Assembly (NCBI GenBank): GCA_013824165.1
Contig: PNNH01000034.1
Span: forward strand, 1 to 42,331
DNA: 42,331 bases
Reading direction: 5' to 3'
Origin: Methylibium sp.
Lineage (GTDB): Bacteria > Pseudomonadota > Gammaproteobacteria > Burkholderiales > Burkholderiaceae_C
Positions 8,343 through 16,015 of this stretch are shown in pieces; the first letter of the stretch is position 1; every line of letters begins with the position of its first letter. The position numbers and the translations under genes are program-made. Below the pieces are notes generated by a model. The model had not been told where the DNA came from and ran no database searches. It saw only the letters and a list, made by a program, of their open reading frames with translations.

Positions 8343-9590
8343 ATGCCGCATCCCGTCTCCGCCCCCTTGCTGTGGTCGCTCGCCGAACGCTTTGGCACCC
8401 CGCTGTGGGTCTATGACGCCCAACTGATCCGCGAGCGCATCGCTGCGCTGAAGTCCTTCGACACCATCCGTTTTGCGCAGAAGGCCTGCTCGAACACCCA
8501 CATCCTTCGGATGATGCGCGAGCAGGGCGTCAAGGTGGACGCGGTCTCCCGGGGCGAGATCCTGCGGGCGCTGGCGGCTGGCTATCGCGCTGGGGGCCTT
8601 GATTCGGAGATCGTCTTCACGGCCGACCTGCTGGACCGGCAGACGCTGGCCACCGTGGTCGAGCATGGCGTGCCGGTGAATGCCGGCTCCATCGACATGC
8701 TGGGCCAGCTTGGCGCGGCTTCACCGGGGCACAAGGTCTGGCTGCGCATCAACCCGGGTTTCGGGCACGGCCACAGCAACAAGACCAATACCGGCGGCGA
8801 ACACAGCAAGCATGGCATCTGGCATACCGAGCTGGGTGCCGCGCTGGACGCGGTGCGCCAGCATGGCCTGCAGCTGGTTGGCCTGCACATGCACATCGGC
8901 TCAGGCGTGGATTACGGGCATCTGGCCGAGGTCTGCGGTGCCATGGTCGACCTGGTGCGTCAGGCCCACGCCGCAGGTCATGACCTGCACGCCATCTCGG
9001 CCGGTGGCGGGTTGTCGATTCCCTACCGGGGCGGTGATGCGGTGATCGACACCGCCCACTACTTCGGGCTCTGGGACGCCGCGCGCCGGCAGGCCGAAGG
9101 CGTGCTGGGCCACGCGCTGGCGCTGGAGATCGAGCCGGGCCGCTATCTGGTGGCCGAATCCGGTCTGCTGCTGGCCGAGGTGCGCGCAACCAAGAATGCC
9201 GGCAGCAACCACTTCGTGCTGGTCGATGCGGGCTTCAACGAGCTGATGCGCCCGGCCATGTATGGCAGCTTCCATGCGATGACCGTGCTGCCGCGCGACG
9301 GCGTTCAGCGCCCGAGCCGGCCCAGCGTGGTGGCCGGCCCGCTGTGCGAGTCGGGCGATGTGTTCACGCAGGAAGACGGCGGCGTGGTGGCGCCGCGTGA
9401 GCTGGCCGAGGCCTGCGTCGGCGACCTGCTGGTGATCCACGACACCGGAGCCTATGGCGCATCGATGTCCAGCAACTACAACAGCCGACCGCTGATCGCC
9501 GAGGTGCTGGTCGAGGGCGCCGATCCCGCCACGGCTCGCCTGATCCGCCGCCGCCAGACCGTAGAGGAGCTGCTGGCGCTGGAGGCCTGA
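8343..9590 (+). CDS. lysA: Diaminopimelate decarboxylase (enterobacterial-type LysA)
   Basis: The 415-residue PLP enzyme of alanine racemase fold decarboxylates meso-diaminopimelate to L-lysine, the last step of lysine synthesis. Long blocks match E. coli LysA as I remember it: RFAQKACSN (with the PLP-binding Lys), HMHIGSGVDY, SAGGGLSIPY, EIEPGRYLVAESG, GPLCESGDVFTQ and HDTGAYGASMSSNYNSRPL. The Cys-Glu-Ser active-site motif is intact. It is monocistronic and divergent from its likely activator. Betaproteobacteria more often carry a different lysA beside cyaY, so this copy may be a second or transferred version. Confidence 0.93.
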   Translation: MPHPVSAPLLWSLAERFGTPLWVYDAQLIRERIAALKSFDTIRFAQKACSNTHILRMMREQGVKVDAVSRGEILRALAAGYRAGGLDSEIVFTADLLDRQTLATVVEHGVPVNAGSIDMLGQLGAASPGHKVWLRINPGFGHGHSNKTNTGGEHSKHGIWHTELGAALDAVRQHGLQLVGLHMHIGSGVDYGHLAEVCGAMVDLVRQAHAAGHDLHAISAGGGLSIPYRGGDAVIDTAHYFGLWDAARRQAEGVLGHALALEIEPGRYLVAESGLLLAEVRATKNAGSNHFVLVDAGFNELMRPAMYGSFHAMTVLPRDGVQRPSRPSVVAGPLCESGDVFTQEDGGVVAPRELAEACVGDLLVIHDTGAYGASMSSNYNSRPLIAEVLVEGADPATARLIRRRQTVEELLALEA

Positions 9591-9604
9591 GGCTCTAAGT
9601 TATT

Positions 9605-9631
9605 GCTATCGCACAACTTTTAAGCGATAGC
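9605..9631. promoter_or_regulatory. LysR-type inverted repeat upstream of ahpC (candidate OxyR site)
   Basis: Perfect 8-bp arms GCTATCGC and GCGATAGC flank an 11-base spacer. The right arm runs into ATAGCTGAGAT, which resembles one OxyR half-site (ATAG-N-T-N3-A). OxyR, a LysR-family peroxide sensor, controls ahpCF in many proteobacteria. The repeat lies about 115 bp before the ahpC ATG and only 14 bp after the lysA stop. Confidence 0.5.
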
Positions 9632-9744
9632 TGAGATTAATAGGCTGGGGCAATGGCGGCGATTTGATTAATCAAAACTAAGAGTTCGGTTGCGGCAATA
9701 TGATTCGTTCCATTCCTTAACCCGCAACCACAACGGAACTCACC

Positions 9745-10308
9745 ATGTCCCTGATCAACACCCAAGTCCAACCGTTCAAGGCCCAGGCTTTCCACAACGG
9801 CAAGTTCATCGAAGTGACCGAGGCTTCGCTGAAGGGCAAGTGGTCCGTGCTGATCTTCATGCCGGCTGCTTTCACCTTCAACTGCCCGACCGAGATCGAA
9901 GACGCAGCTGAGCACTATGCCGAGTTCCAGAAGGCTGGCGCCGAGGTCTACATCGTCACCACCGACACCCACTTCTCGCACAAGGTGTGGCACGAGACTT
10001 CGCCGGCTGTCGGCAAGGCCAAGTTCCCGCTGGTGGGCGACCCCACTCACGCCCTGACCAACGCTTTCGGCGTGCACATCCCTGAAGAAGGCCTGGCCCT
10101 GCGCGGCACCTTCGTGATCAACCCGGACGGCGTGATCAAGACCATGGAAGTGCATTCGAACGAAATCGCACGTGACGTCAAGGAAACCGTGCGCAAGCTG
10201 AAGGCCGCCCAGTACACCGCCGCCAACCCCGGCCAGGTCTGCCCGGCCAAGTGGAACGAAGGCGCCAAGACGCTGACCCCGTCGCTGGACCTGGTCGGCA
10301 AGATCTAA
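9745..10308 (+). CDS. ahpC: Alkyl hydroperoxide reductase subunit C (typical 2-Cys peroxiredoxin)
   Basis: A 187-residue peroxiredoxin that reduces H2O2, organic peroxides and peroxynitrite. The peroxidatic Cys is C47 in FTFNCPTE and the resolving Cys is C166 in GQVCPAKW, as in enterobacterial AhpC (187 aa). The family's THFSHKVWH and LRGTFVINPDG blocks are present. AhpF, its dedicated reductase, is encoded 166 bp downstream. The upstream inverted repeat suggests peroxide-responsive control. Codon use is strongly biased to C-ending codons, fitting a highly expressed gene. Confidence 0.96.
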   Translation: MSLINTQVQPFKAQAFHNGKFIEVTEASLKGKWSVLIFMPAAFTFNCPTEIEDAAEHYAEFQKAGAEVYIVTTDTHFSHKVWHETSPAVGKAKFPLVGDPTHALTNAFGVHIPEEGLALRGTFVINPDGVIKTMEVHSNEIARDVKETVRKLKAAQYTAANPGQVCPAKWNEGAKTLTPSLDLVGKI

Positions 10309-10474
10309 ACCAGATCTGCCCACCCCGTGTTGAGGTTCCTCCTCACCACACTGCAATTGCATGCCCCGCGAGCCCTGTCGGCTCGCCGGGGATGCCCCTG
10401 GCCGACTCATTTTTCGCAATGGAGGCCAGCTCTCAAAGTCGCTTGATCGAACACTCAATAGAAGGATGCACACC

Positions 10475-12028
10475 ATGTTGGACGACAACCTCAAGGCACA
10501 GCTCAAGGCCTATCTGGAGCGCGTGACCCTGCCGTTCGAGATCGAGGCATCACTGAGCGACTCTGAGAGCTCCCGCGAATTGCAGCAGCTGCTGCAGGAC
10601 ATCGCCGCGATGTCCGACAAGATCACGCTGAAGACCGACGGCCAGGATGCGCGTCGTCCCTCTTTCACGCTGAAGCGCACCGGCACCGAGCAAAGCCTGC
10701 GCTTTGCCGCCATCCCGCTGGGCCATGAATTCACCTCGCTGGTGCTGGCCCTGCTGTGGACCGGCGGCCACCCGCCCAAGGTCGAGGCGGACGTGATCGA
10801 GCAGATCAAGGCCCTGGACGGCGACTTCAGCTTCGAGGTCTATATGTCCCTGAGCTGCCACAACTGCCCGGACGTGGTGCAGGCGCTGTCACTGATGAGC
10901 GTGCTGAACCCCAAGGTCAAGACCGTCATCGTTGACGGCGCGCTGTTCCAGGACGAGGTCAATGCCCGCGAGATCATGGCCGTGCCGAGCATCTACCTGA
11001 ACGGTGCACCCTTCGGTTCGGGCCGCATGACGGTGGAAGAGATCGTGGCCAAGCTCGATACCGGCGCCGCGGCGCGCGATGCCGCCAAGCTGTCCGCTAA
11101 GGACGCCTTCGATGTGCTGATCATCGGCGGTGGCCCGGCCGGTGCAGCGGCTGCGGTCTATGCCGCCCGAAAGGGCATCCGCACCGGCGTGGCCGCCGAG
11201 CGCTTCGGCGGCCAGGTCAACGACACGCTGGCGATCGAGAACTACATCTCGGTGCTGGAGACCGACGGCCCGAAGTTCGCCGCAGCGCTGGAGCAGCACG
11301 TCAAGCACTACGACGTGGACATCATGAACCTCCAGCGTGCCGACAAGCTGATCCCGGCTGCGCAGCCCGGCGGCCTGATCGAGGTGCAACTGGCCAATGG
11401 CGGCGTGCTCAAGAGCAAGACGGTGATTCTGTCCACCGGCGCGCGTTGGAGAAACGTCAACGTGCCTGGCGAGCAGGAATACAAGAACAAAGGCGTGGCC
11501 TACTGCCCGCATTGCGACGGGCCGCTGTTCAAGGGAAAGCGCGTGGCGGTGATCGGCGGGGGCAACTCAGGCGTTGAGGCCGCGATCGACCTGGCCGGCA
11601 TCGTCGCCCACGTCAGCCTGCTGGAATTCGGCGATGCGCTGCGTGCCGACGCGGTGCTGGTGAAGAAGCTGCAAAGCCTGCCCAATGTTTCGATCCACAC
11701 CCAGGCCCAGACCACCGAGTTCACCGGCGAGGGCGGGAAGCTCAACGGCCTGAACTACACCGACCGTGCCAGCGGCGAAGCCCGCCGCATCGAGCTGGAA
11801 GGTGTGTTTGTGCAGATCGGCCTGGTGCCCAATACCGAATGGCTGCGCGGCACGGTGGAGCTGAGCAAGTTCGGCGAGATCATCGTCGACGCCAAGGGCC
11901 ACACCTCGGTGCCGGGCGTGTTCGCCGCCGGTGATGTGACGACCGTGCCCTACAAGCAGATCGTCATCGCCGCTGGCGACGGTGCCAAGGCAGCGCTGTC
12001 CGCCTTCGATCACTTGATCCGCAACTGA
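10475..12028 (+). CDS. ahpF: Alkyl hydroperoxide reductase subunit F
   Basis: The 517-residue flavoprotein disulfide reductase passes electrons from NADH to AhpC. The N-terminal tandem thioredoxin-fold domain has the CHNC redox centre at C128/C131. The FAD site [17 protein letters not shown] follows, then the second redox pair CPHC at C344/C347, the NAD site [10 protein letters not shown] and the C-terminal FAD motif [15 protein letters not shown]. All four cysteines fall within one residue of the E. coli positions. Start: ATG 10475, with AAGGA eight bases upstream; an alternative ATG at 10466 adds three residues. It probably shares regulation with ahpC. Confidence 0.95.
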   Translation: MLDDNLKAQLKAYLERVTLPFEIEASLSDSESSRELQQLLQDIAAMSDKITLKTDGQDARRPSFTLKRTGTEQSLRFAAIPLGHEFTSLVLALLWTGGHPPKVEADVIEQIKALDGDFSFEVYMSLSCHNCPDVVQALSLMSVLNPKVKTVIVDGALFQDEVNAREIMAVPSIYLNGAPFGSGRMTVEEIVAKLDTGAAARDAAKLSAKDAFDVLIIGGGPAGAAAAVYAARKGIRTGVAAERFGGQVNDTLAIENYISVLETDGPKFAAALEQHVKHYDVDIMNLQRADKLIPAAQPGGLIEVQLANGGVLKSKTVILSTGARWRNVNVPGEQEYKNKGVAYCPHCDGPLFKGKRVAVIGGGNSGVEAAIDLAGIVAHVSLLEFGDALRADAVLVKKLQSLPNVSIHTQAQTTEFTGEGGKLNGLNYTDRASGEARRIELEGVFVQIGLVPNTEWLRGTVELSKFGEIIVDAKGHTSVPGVFAAGDVTTVPYKQIVIAAGDGAKAALSAFDHLIRN

Positions 12029-12035
12029 GTTGCTT

Positions 12036-12923
12036 TCAGGCCGAGGGTCGGCGGCTGCGCCACAGACCCTCGGCGCTGTAGACCGCCAGCGCAGTCCAGA
12101 TCAGCGCAAAACCCAGCACACGCGCGCCGCCGAAGGGCTCGTGATACAGCCAGACGCCCAGCCCGAACTGCAGGCTGGGCGAGATGTATTGCAGCAGCCC
12201 CAACGTGGCCAGCGGAATGCGGCGCGCACCGGCAGCAAACAGCAGCAAGGGCAGGGCGGTCAGCGGGCCGGCGAACATCAGCAGCCCCAGGTCCGCCAAA
12301 TCGGCTTGCGCAAATGCGCTGCTGCCCTGGTGGGTCCACCAGGCCAGCGCTGCAGCGGCCACCGGCGTCAGCAGCATGGTCTCCAGCGCCAGGCCCTCCA
12401 GCGCACCCAGCTTGGCGATCTTGCGCAGCAGTCCGTACACACCGAAGCTAAGCGCCAGCACCAGCGCTACCCAGGGCAAGTGCCCGGTCAGCACGGTCAG
12501 CCACAGCACGCCGGCCGCCGCCAGACCCACCGCCAGCCACTGCATCGGGCGCGGGCGCTCACGCAGGAACACAAAGCCCAGCGCCACATTGACCAGCGGG
12601 TTGATGAAGTAGCCCAGGCTGGCGTCCAGCACATGGTCGTTCTGCACCGCCCAGACATAGACCAGCCAGTTCAGCGACAGCAGCAGCGCCGACACCGCAA
12701 AGGCAGCGAGTACGCGCGGCTGCTTCAGCACCTCGCCCAGCCAGGCCCAGCGCCGTAGCAGCGCCAGCAGGCCCAGCACGAAGACCATGCACCACAGCGT
12801 GCGGTGCGCCACCACCTCCAGCGCCGGCACATCGGCCACCTGCTTGAAGTAGAGCGGAAACAGACCCCAGGCCGCATAGGCGAGGGCGGCGCTCAGCACG
12901 CCTTTGGAAGCATCGGATGTCAT
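12036..12923 (-). CDS. rarD: RarD protein, EamA-family permease
   Basis: A 295-residue integral membrane protein with ten predicted helices. It starts SKGVLSAALAYAAWGLFPLYFK, the conserved opening of RarD, and carries HRTLWCMVF and LGYFINPLVNVALGFVFLRERP, typical of that subgroup. RarD was named from a chloramphenicol-sensitivity gene region in Pseudomonas; its substrate remains unknown. The start is ATG 12923, the second codon of a TTG-ATG pair. It converges with ahpF, with only seven bases between the stop codons, and is divergent from the acetyltransferase gene. Confidence 0.88.
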   Translation of the reverse strand: MTSDASKGVLSAALAYAAWGLFPLYFKQVADVPALEVVAHRTLWCMVFVLGLLALLRRWAWLGEVLKQPRVLAAFAVSALLLSLNWLVYVWAVQNDHVLDASLGYFINPLVNVALGFVFLRERPRPMQWLAVGLAAAGVLWLTVLTGHLPWVALVLALSFGVYGLLRKIAKLGALEGLALETMLLTPVAAAALAWWTHQGSSAFAQADLADLGLLMFAGPLTALPLLLFAAGARRIPLATLGLLQYISPSLQFGLGVWLYHEPFGGARVLGFALIWTALAVYSAEGLWRSRRPSA

Positions 12924-13004
12924 CAAAATCGCAGTGCCCGGGCGGGCAGTTCAGTCCGTGCATTGTCGCGACTTGCCAGGCGGAGGCTGCGTCACAATCG
13001 GGAC

Positions 13005-13568
13005 ATGAGCGAAAACCGCTTCCCTGACCTGCAGACTGAGCGTCTGCGCCTGCGCGAGATTGTGCCGACCGATGCGCCGGCGCTGCTGGCCATCCACTCC
13101 GACCGCGAGGCCATGCGCTGGTTTGGCACCGACCCCTTGCAGGACCTGGCGCAGGCTGAACAGCTCGTCAGCACCTTTGCCAGCTGGCGGCTGCTGCCGG
13201 CACCCGGCACCCGCTGGGGCCTGGAGCGCAAGTCGGATGGGCAGCTGATCGGCAGCTGTGGCCTGTTCAACTGGAACCGCAGTTGGCGGCGCTGCATCCT
13301 GGGTTACGAACTGGCCCGCCCGGCCTGGGGCCAGGGCCTGATGAGCGAAGCCCTGCGTGCGGTGCTGGCCTGGGGCTACAGCCCGCAGGGCATGGCGCTG
13401 AACCGGGTGGAAGCGATGATCCATGCCGAGAACACTCCATCTCTGAAGCTGGCACTACAGCTGGGCTTCCAGCTCGAAGGGCGCTTGCGGCAAGTTGCCT
13501 TCTGGGACGGCCACCACCACGACCTGCTGATGCACGCCCGGCTGGCCAGCGATCAGGTGCCGGGCTGA
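13005..13568 (+). CDS. GNAT-family N-acetyltransferase (RimJ/RimL type)
   Basis: The 187-residue protein begins LQTERLRLREIVPTDAPALL, the usual opening of RimJ/RimL-like N-acetyltransferases. It includes the acetyl-CoA-binding segment YELARPAWGQGLMSEALRAVLAWGY and the late strand-helix NRVEAMIHAENTPSLKLALQLGFQLEGRLR. Such enzymes transfer acetyl from acetyl-CoA to N-terminal amines or small molecules; the substrate cannot be told. A CACAAT box lies only seven bases before the ATG, hinting at a very short leader. Its 3' end overlaps the convergent truC by 16 bp. Confidence 0.87.
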   Translation: MSENRFPDLQTERLRLREIVPTDAPALLAIHSDREAMRWFGTDPLQDLAQAEQLVSTFASWRLLPAPGTRWGLERKSDGQLIGSCGLFNWNRSWRRCILGYELARPAWGQGLMSEALRAVLAWGYSPQGMALNRVEAMIHAENTPSLKLALQLGFQLEGRLRQVAFWDGHHHDLLMHARLASDQVPG

Positions 13569-14293
13569 TCCGCGTCCGGCGCAGCGTCCCACAGCCACTC
13601 ACCGCGCTCGCGCAAGCGCTGCCATTCCGGCCCGAGCGGCGCCTGCAAGCGCAGCATCGCGCCGCTGGCCGGATGCCGCAACTCCAACGCGCAGGCATGC
13701 AGCCACAGGCGCTGCAGACCTAGAAAGCCGGCCACCGCGCGGTTCAACGGACCCTTGCCATGGGTGGCATCGCCGATGATGGGGTGCGTGAGGTGCTTGA
13801 AGTGGCGACGGATTTGATGTCGACGCCCAGTCTCGGGTCGCGCTTCAAGCAGCGCGTAGCGGCTGCCCTCGAAGCGCGGGTCCACCGCCAGCGGCCACTC
13901 GACGCGGCCGAGCCGCTCCCAGGCCGTGCGGGAAGGCAGCAACTCCTGCCCGGCCGACGCGCGCTCCGGGTCGCGCGCCAAGGGGTGCTCGATCAGGCCG
14001 CCGCGCTCGGCCGGCCAACCGCGCACCAGCGCGATATAGCGCTTCGCCATGGCGCCCGTCTCGAAAGCCTGGCCCAGCAGCGAAGCCATCTCGGCCGACA
14101 GGGCGAACAGCAGCACACCCGACGTGCCCTTGTCGAGCCGGTGCACCGGCCAGACCGGGCGGCCCAGCTGGTCGCGCAGCATCTGCAGCGCGAAGTGCTG
14201 CTCATGCGCATCCAGCGCGCTGCGGTGCACCAACAGCCCGGCCGGCTTGTCGATGGCCGCGAGCTGCTCGTCGAGGTGAAGAATGTTCAGCAT
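13553..14293 (-). CDS. truC: tRNA pseudouridine(65) synthase TruC-like
   Basis: A 246-residue RluA-family synthase without an S4 domain. The catalytic Asp is D54 in HRLDKGTSG. Further TruC-like blocks are DKPAGLLVHRS, KRYIALVRGWP, RPETGRRHQIRRHFKHLTHPIIGD and GLQRLWLHA. TruC converts U65 in tRNA-Ile and tRNA-Asp to pseudouridine in E. coli. The short N terminus (MLNILHLDEQLAAIDKPAG) and length agree with TruC rather than RluC or RluD. The last 16 bp overlap the convergent acetyltransferase gene, including both stop codons. Confidence 0.88.
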   Translation of the reverse strand: MLNILHLDEQLAAIDKPAGLLVHRSALDAHEQHFALQMLRDQLGRPVWPVHRLDKGTSGVLLFALSAEMASLLGQAFETGAMAKRYIALVRGWPAERGGLIEHPLARDPERASAGQELLPSRTAWERLGRVEWPLAVDPRFEGSRYALLEARPETGRRHQIRRHFKHLTHPIIGDATHGKGPLNRAVAGFLGLQRLWLHACALELRHPASGAMLRLQAPLGPEWQRLRERGEWLWDAAPDADQPGT

Positions 14294-14430
14294 CCCGTGA
14301 ATAAGTGGTCTGGGGCCAGGTTTTGCCCCACAAAGGGGGAAAGACGACAGGCACTGTCAACCGAAACAATGCTGTCACACGTTGCATTCATCATCGCAAC
14401 GCGAAATGCAGAAATTCTGGAGTACCCACC

Positions 14431-14553
14431 ATGCCTGAAATCGTGACTGTCGGACGTCGTTCGCCGCTGGCTGCGGTGCTGAACTGGGTCTTGTCCGTGT
14501 TCGGGCGCGACCCGCTGAGCTGGCCGCCGCGCCAGCAGCGCCTGGGCCGCTGA
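14431..14553 (+). CDS. Small hypothetical protein, 40 residues
   Basis: An ATG reading frame of 40 codons is preceded by GGAG nine bases upstream, a good ribosome site. The product begins MPEIVTVGRRSPLAAVLNWV, has one moderately hydrophobic segment (about residues 12-24) and a basic, Pro/Arg-rich tail. I recognise no domain. It lies alone between truC, which runs away from it, and the convergent YchJ-family gene. A conserved small protein is plausible on the ribosome site and position; a chance ORF cannot be excluded. Confidence 0.5.
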   Translation: MPEIVTVGRRSPLAAVLNWVLSVFGRDPLSWPPRQQRLGR

Positions 14554-14572
14554 CTCGCCGGCGGCGCGCGAG

Positions 14573-14968
14573 CTATTTCAGCTCGCCGTCGAGGTAGTAC
14601 CAGACGCCATCTTCGCGCACGAAGCGGCTGATCTCATGCAGCCGGTGCGCCCGCCCGCCAAGCTTGCTGCGGGCTACGAATTCCACCGTTGCATGCTCGG
14701 CATCTTGTGAAAGATGCTGCCGCACTTCCAGCCCCAGCCATTTCAAGCCCGCCTGATCGGGCGCCAACTCGGCCGGTCGCGTGCTGGCATGCCAGCTGGC
14801 CTGCAGATAGGCCAGATCTCCCCGCACGAAGGCGCTGTAGCGCGAGCGCATCAGCGCTTCAGCGCTCGCCGCGCCCAGCGTGCCATCAGCGGCAAAGCGC
14901 TTATGCAGCCCGCCACAGCAGGCGGAATCGCTCTTGCCACTGCCGCAGGGGCACGGCGCGTCGCTCAT
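14573..14968 (-). CDS. YchJ-family protein (UPF0225) with SEC-C-like zinc motif
   Basis: A 131-residue protein opening SDAPCPCGSGKSDSACC, a cysteine cluster of the SEC-C type that binds zinc. It continues with the YchJ core SAEALMRSRYSAFVRGDLAYL and FVARSKLGGRAHRLHEISRFVREDGVWYY. The molecular role of the family is unknown. The start ATG 14968 follows the stop of the MarR-GNAT gene by four bases, so the two form an operon. An alternative ATG at 14983 would overlap that gene by 11 bases. Confidence 0.87.
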   Translation of the reverse strand: MSDAPCPCGSGKSDSACCGGLHKRFAADGTLGAASAEALMRSRYSAFVRGDLAYLQASWHASTRPAELAPDQAGLKWLGLEVRQHLSQDAEHATVEFVARSKLGGRAHRLHEISRFVREDGVWYYLDGELK

Positions 14969-14972
14969 TTTC

Positions 14973-15959
14973 TCAGCGCTCATCCAGCTCAAGTTCCCAA
15001 GTCTCTCCGACCAGATCATGCCCGAAGCTGCGGTGCGCTTCGCTGGCCATCAGCCGGTAGCCCTGGGCGGCATAGATGCCGCGTGCGGCGCTGAGCAGGC
15101 TGTTGGTCCACAGACGGATGCGGTGGTAGCCGGCCTGGCGCGCAAAGTCCTCGCAGCGCGTGACCAACTGCTTGCCAAGGCCCAGACCGCGCGCCGCCGG
15201 CTCCACCAGCAGCATGCGCAGCTGGGCCACGCCCTCCAGCGGCGCGCCTGATACGTCGTCGCGGGCCTGGACCAGGAAGACGCAGCCCAGGCGCTCGGCG
15301 CCCGCACCTTCGCCGCGGACGGCGATCCAGCCGGCTTCGCGTGATGGATCGAAGCGCTCTATGAACTGCGCGGCGATCTGTGCCACCAGGGCCTCGAAAC
15401 GCAGGTCCCAGCCGTAGTCCTGCGCATACAGCGCGCCATGGCGGCCGATCACCCAGCCGAGGTCGCCGCTCTGCAGCGGCCGCAGCTGCGTCTCGCCTGG
15501 CGCCTCATCGCCCAGCATGGCCTGCACACGCCCCAGTGCGCGCAGCAGGCGCTGTTGCTGCGGTGCGTTGAGCCGCGCCAGCATCTTGCTGGTCTGCGCC
15601 TGGCTGCCCTGGTCCAGCGGCGCGAAGGCGCGGCGGCCGGCCGCCGTCAGGGTGAGCAGGGATTGCCTGGCGTCGGCCGGATTGGCGCGGGCCTTGATCA
15701 GGCCACGTTCTCGCAGGCCCTTGAGCAGGCGGCTCAGATAGCCCAGGTCCAGCTGCAGCTCGCGCGCGAGTTCGGTGGCGCTCAGCGGCGCGCCGGCATT
15801 CGCGAACTCCCACAGCAGGCGGGCCTCGCTGAGGCTGAACTCGGTGCGCGACAAGCCTTCCTCCAGCACGCCGATGCGGCGCGTGTAGAAGCGGTTGAAA
15901 GCGCGAACGGCGGCGATGTGTGCGGCGGTGTCGGTGGCGTCCATGTCCCGCATCTTCAT
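14973..15959 (-). CDS. MarR-type regulator fused to a GNAT acetyltransferase
   Basis: A 328-residue two-domain protein. Residues about 5-150 form a MarR winged helix (LSEARLLWEFANAG, then ATELARELQLDLGYLSRLLKGLRERGLI). Residues about 165-325 form a GNAT domain with the acetyl-CoA loop VEPAARGLGLGKQLVTRCEDFA. This fusion occurs widely in proteobacteria, and the effector and substrate are generally unknown. ATG 15959 is used; ATGs at 15953 and 15944 are possible. An inverted repeat just upstream may be its own operator. It is divergent from uvrD, 56 bp away. Confidence 0.9.
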   Translation of the reverse strand: MKMRDMDATDTAAHIAAVRAFNRFYTRRIGVLEEGLSRTEFSLSEARLLWEFANAGAPLSATELARELQLDLGYLSRLLKGLRERGLIKARANPADARQSLLTLTAAGRRAFAPLDQGSQAQTSKMLARLNAPQQQRLLRALGRVQAMLGDEAPGETQLRPLQSGDLGWVIGRHGALYAQDYGWDLRFEALVAQIAAQFIERFDPSREAGWIAVRGEGAGAERLGCVFLVQARDDVSGAPLEGVAQLRMLLVEPAARGLGLGKQLVTRCEDFARQAGYHRIRLWTNSLLSAARGIYAAQGYRLMASEAHRSFGHDLVGETWELELDER

Positions 15960-15966
15960 CCTGATG

Positions 15967-15981
15967 CTTGCTTTTGGCAAG
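15967..15981. promoter_or_regulatory. Inverted repeat between the MarR-GNAT gene and uvrD
   Basis: CTTGC-TTTTG-GCAAG lies eight bases before the MarR-GNAT start. Short inverted repeats overlapping the promoter are typical operators of autoregulated MarR proteins. Confidence 0.4.
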
Positions 15982-16003
15982 TAATTGAATGCATTGTGGA
16001 ACT

Positions 16004-16009
16004 TAGAAT
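16004..16009 (+). promoter_or_regulatory. Candidate -10 box of uvrD
   Basis: TAGAAT lies six bases before the uvrD ATG. If it is the -10 element, transcription would begin at or next to the start codon, giving a leaderless or near-leaderless mRNA. No good ribosome site is visible before the ATG. Confidence 0.4.
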
Positions 16010-16015
16010 GCCGCG

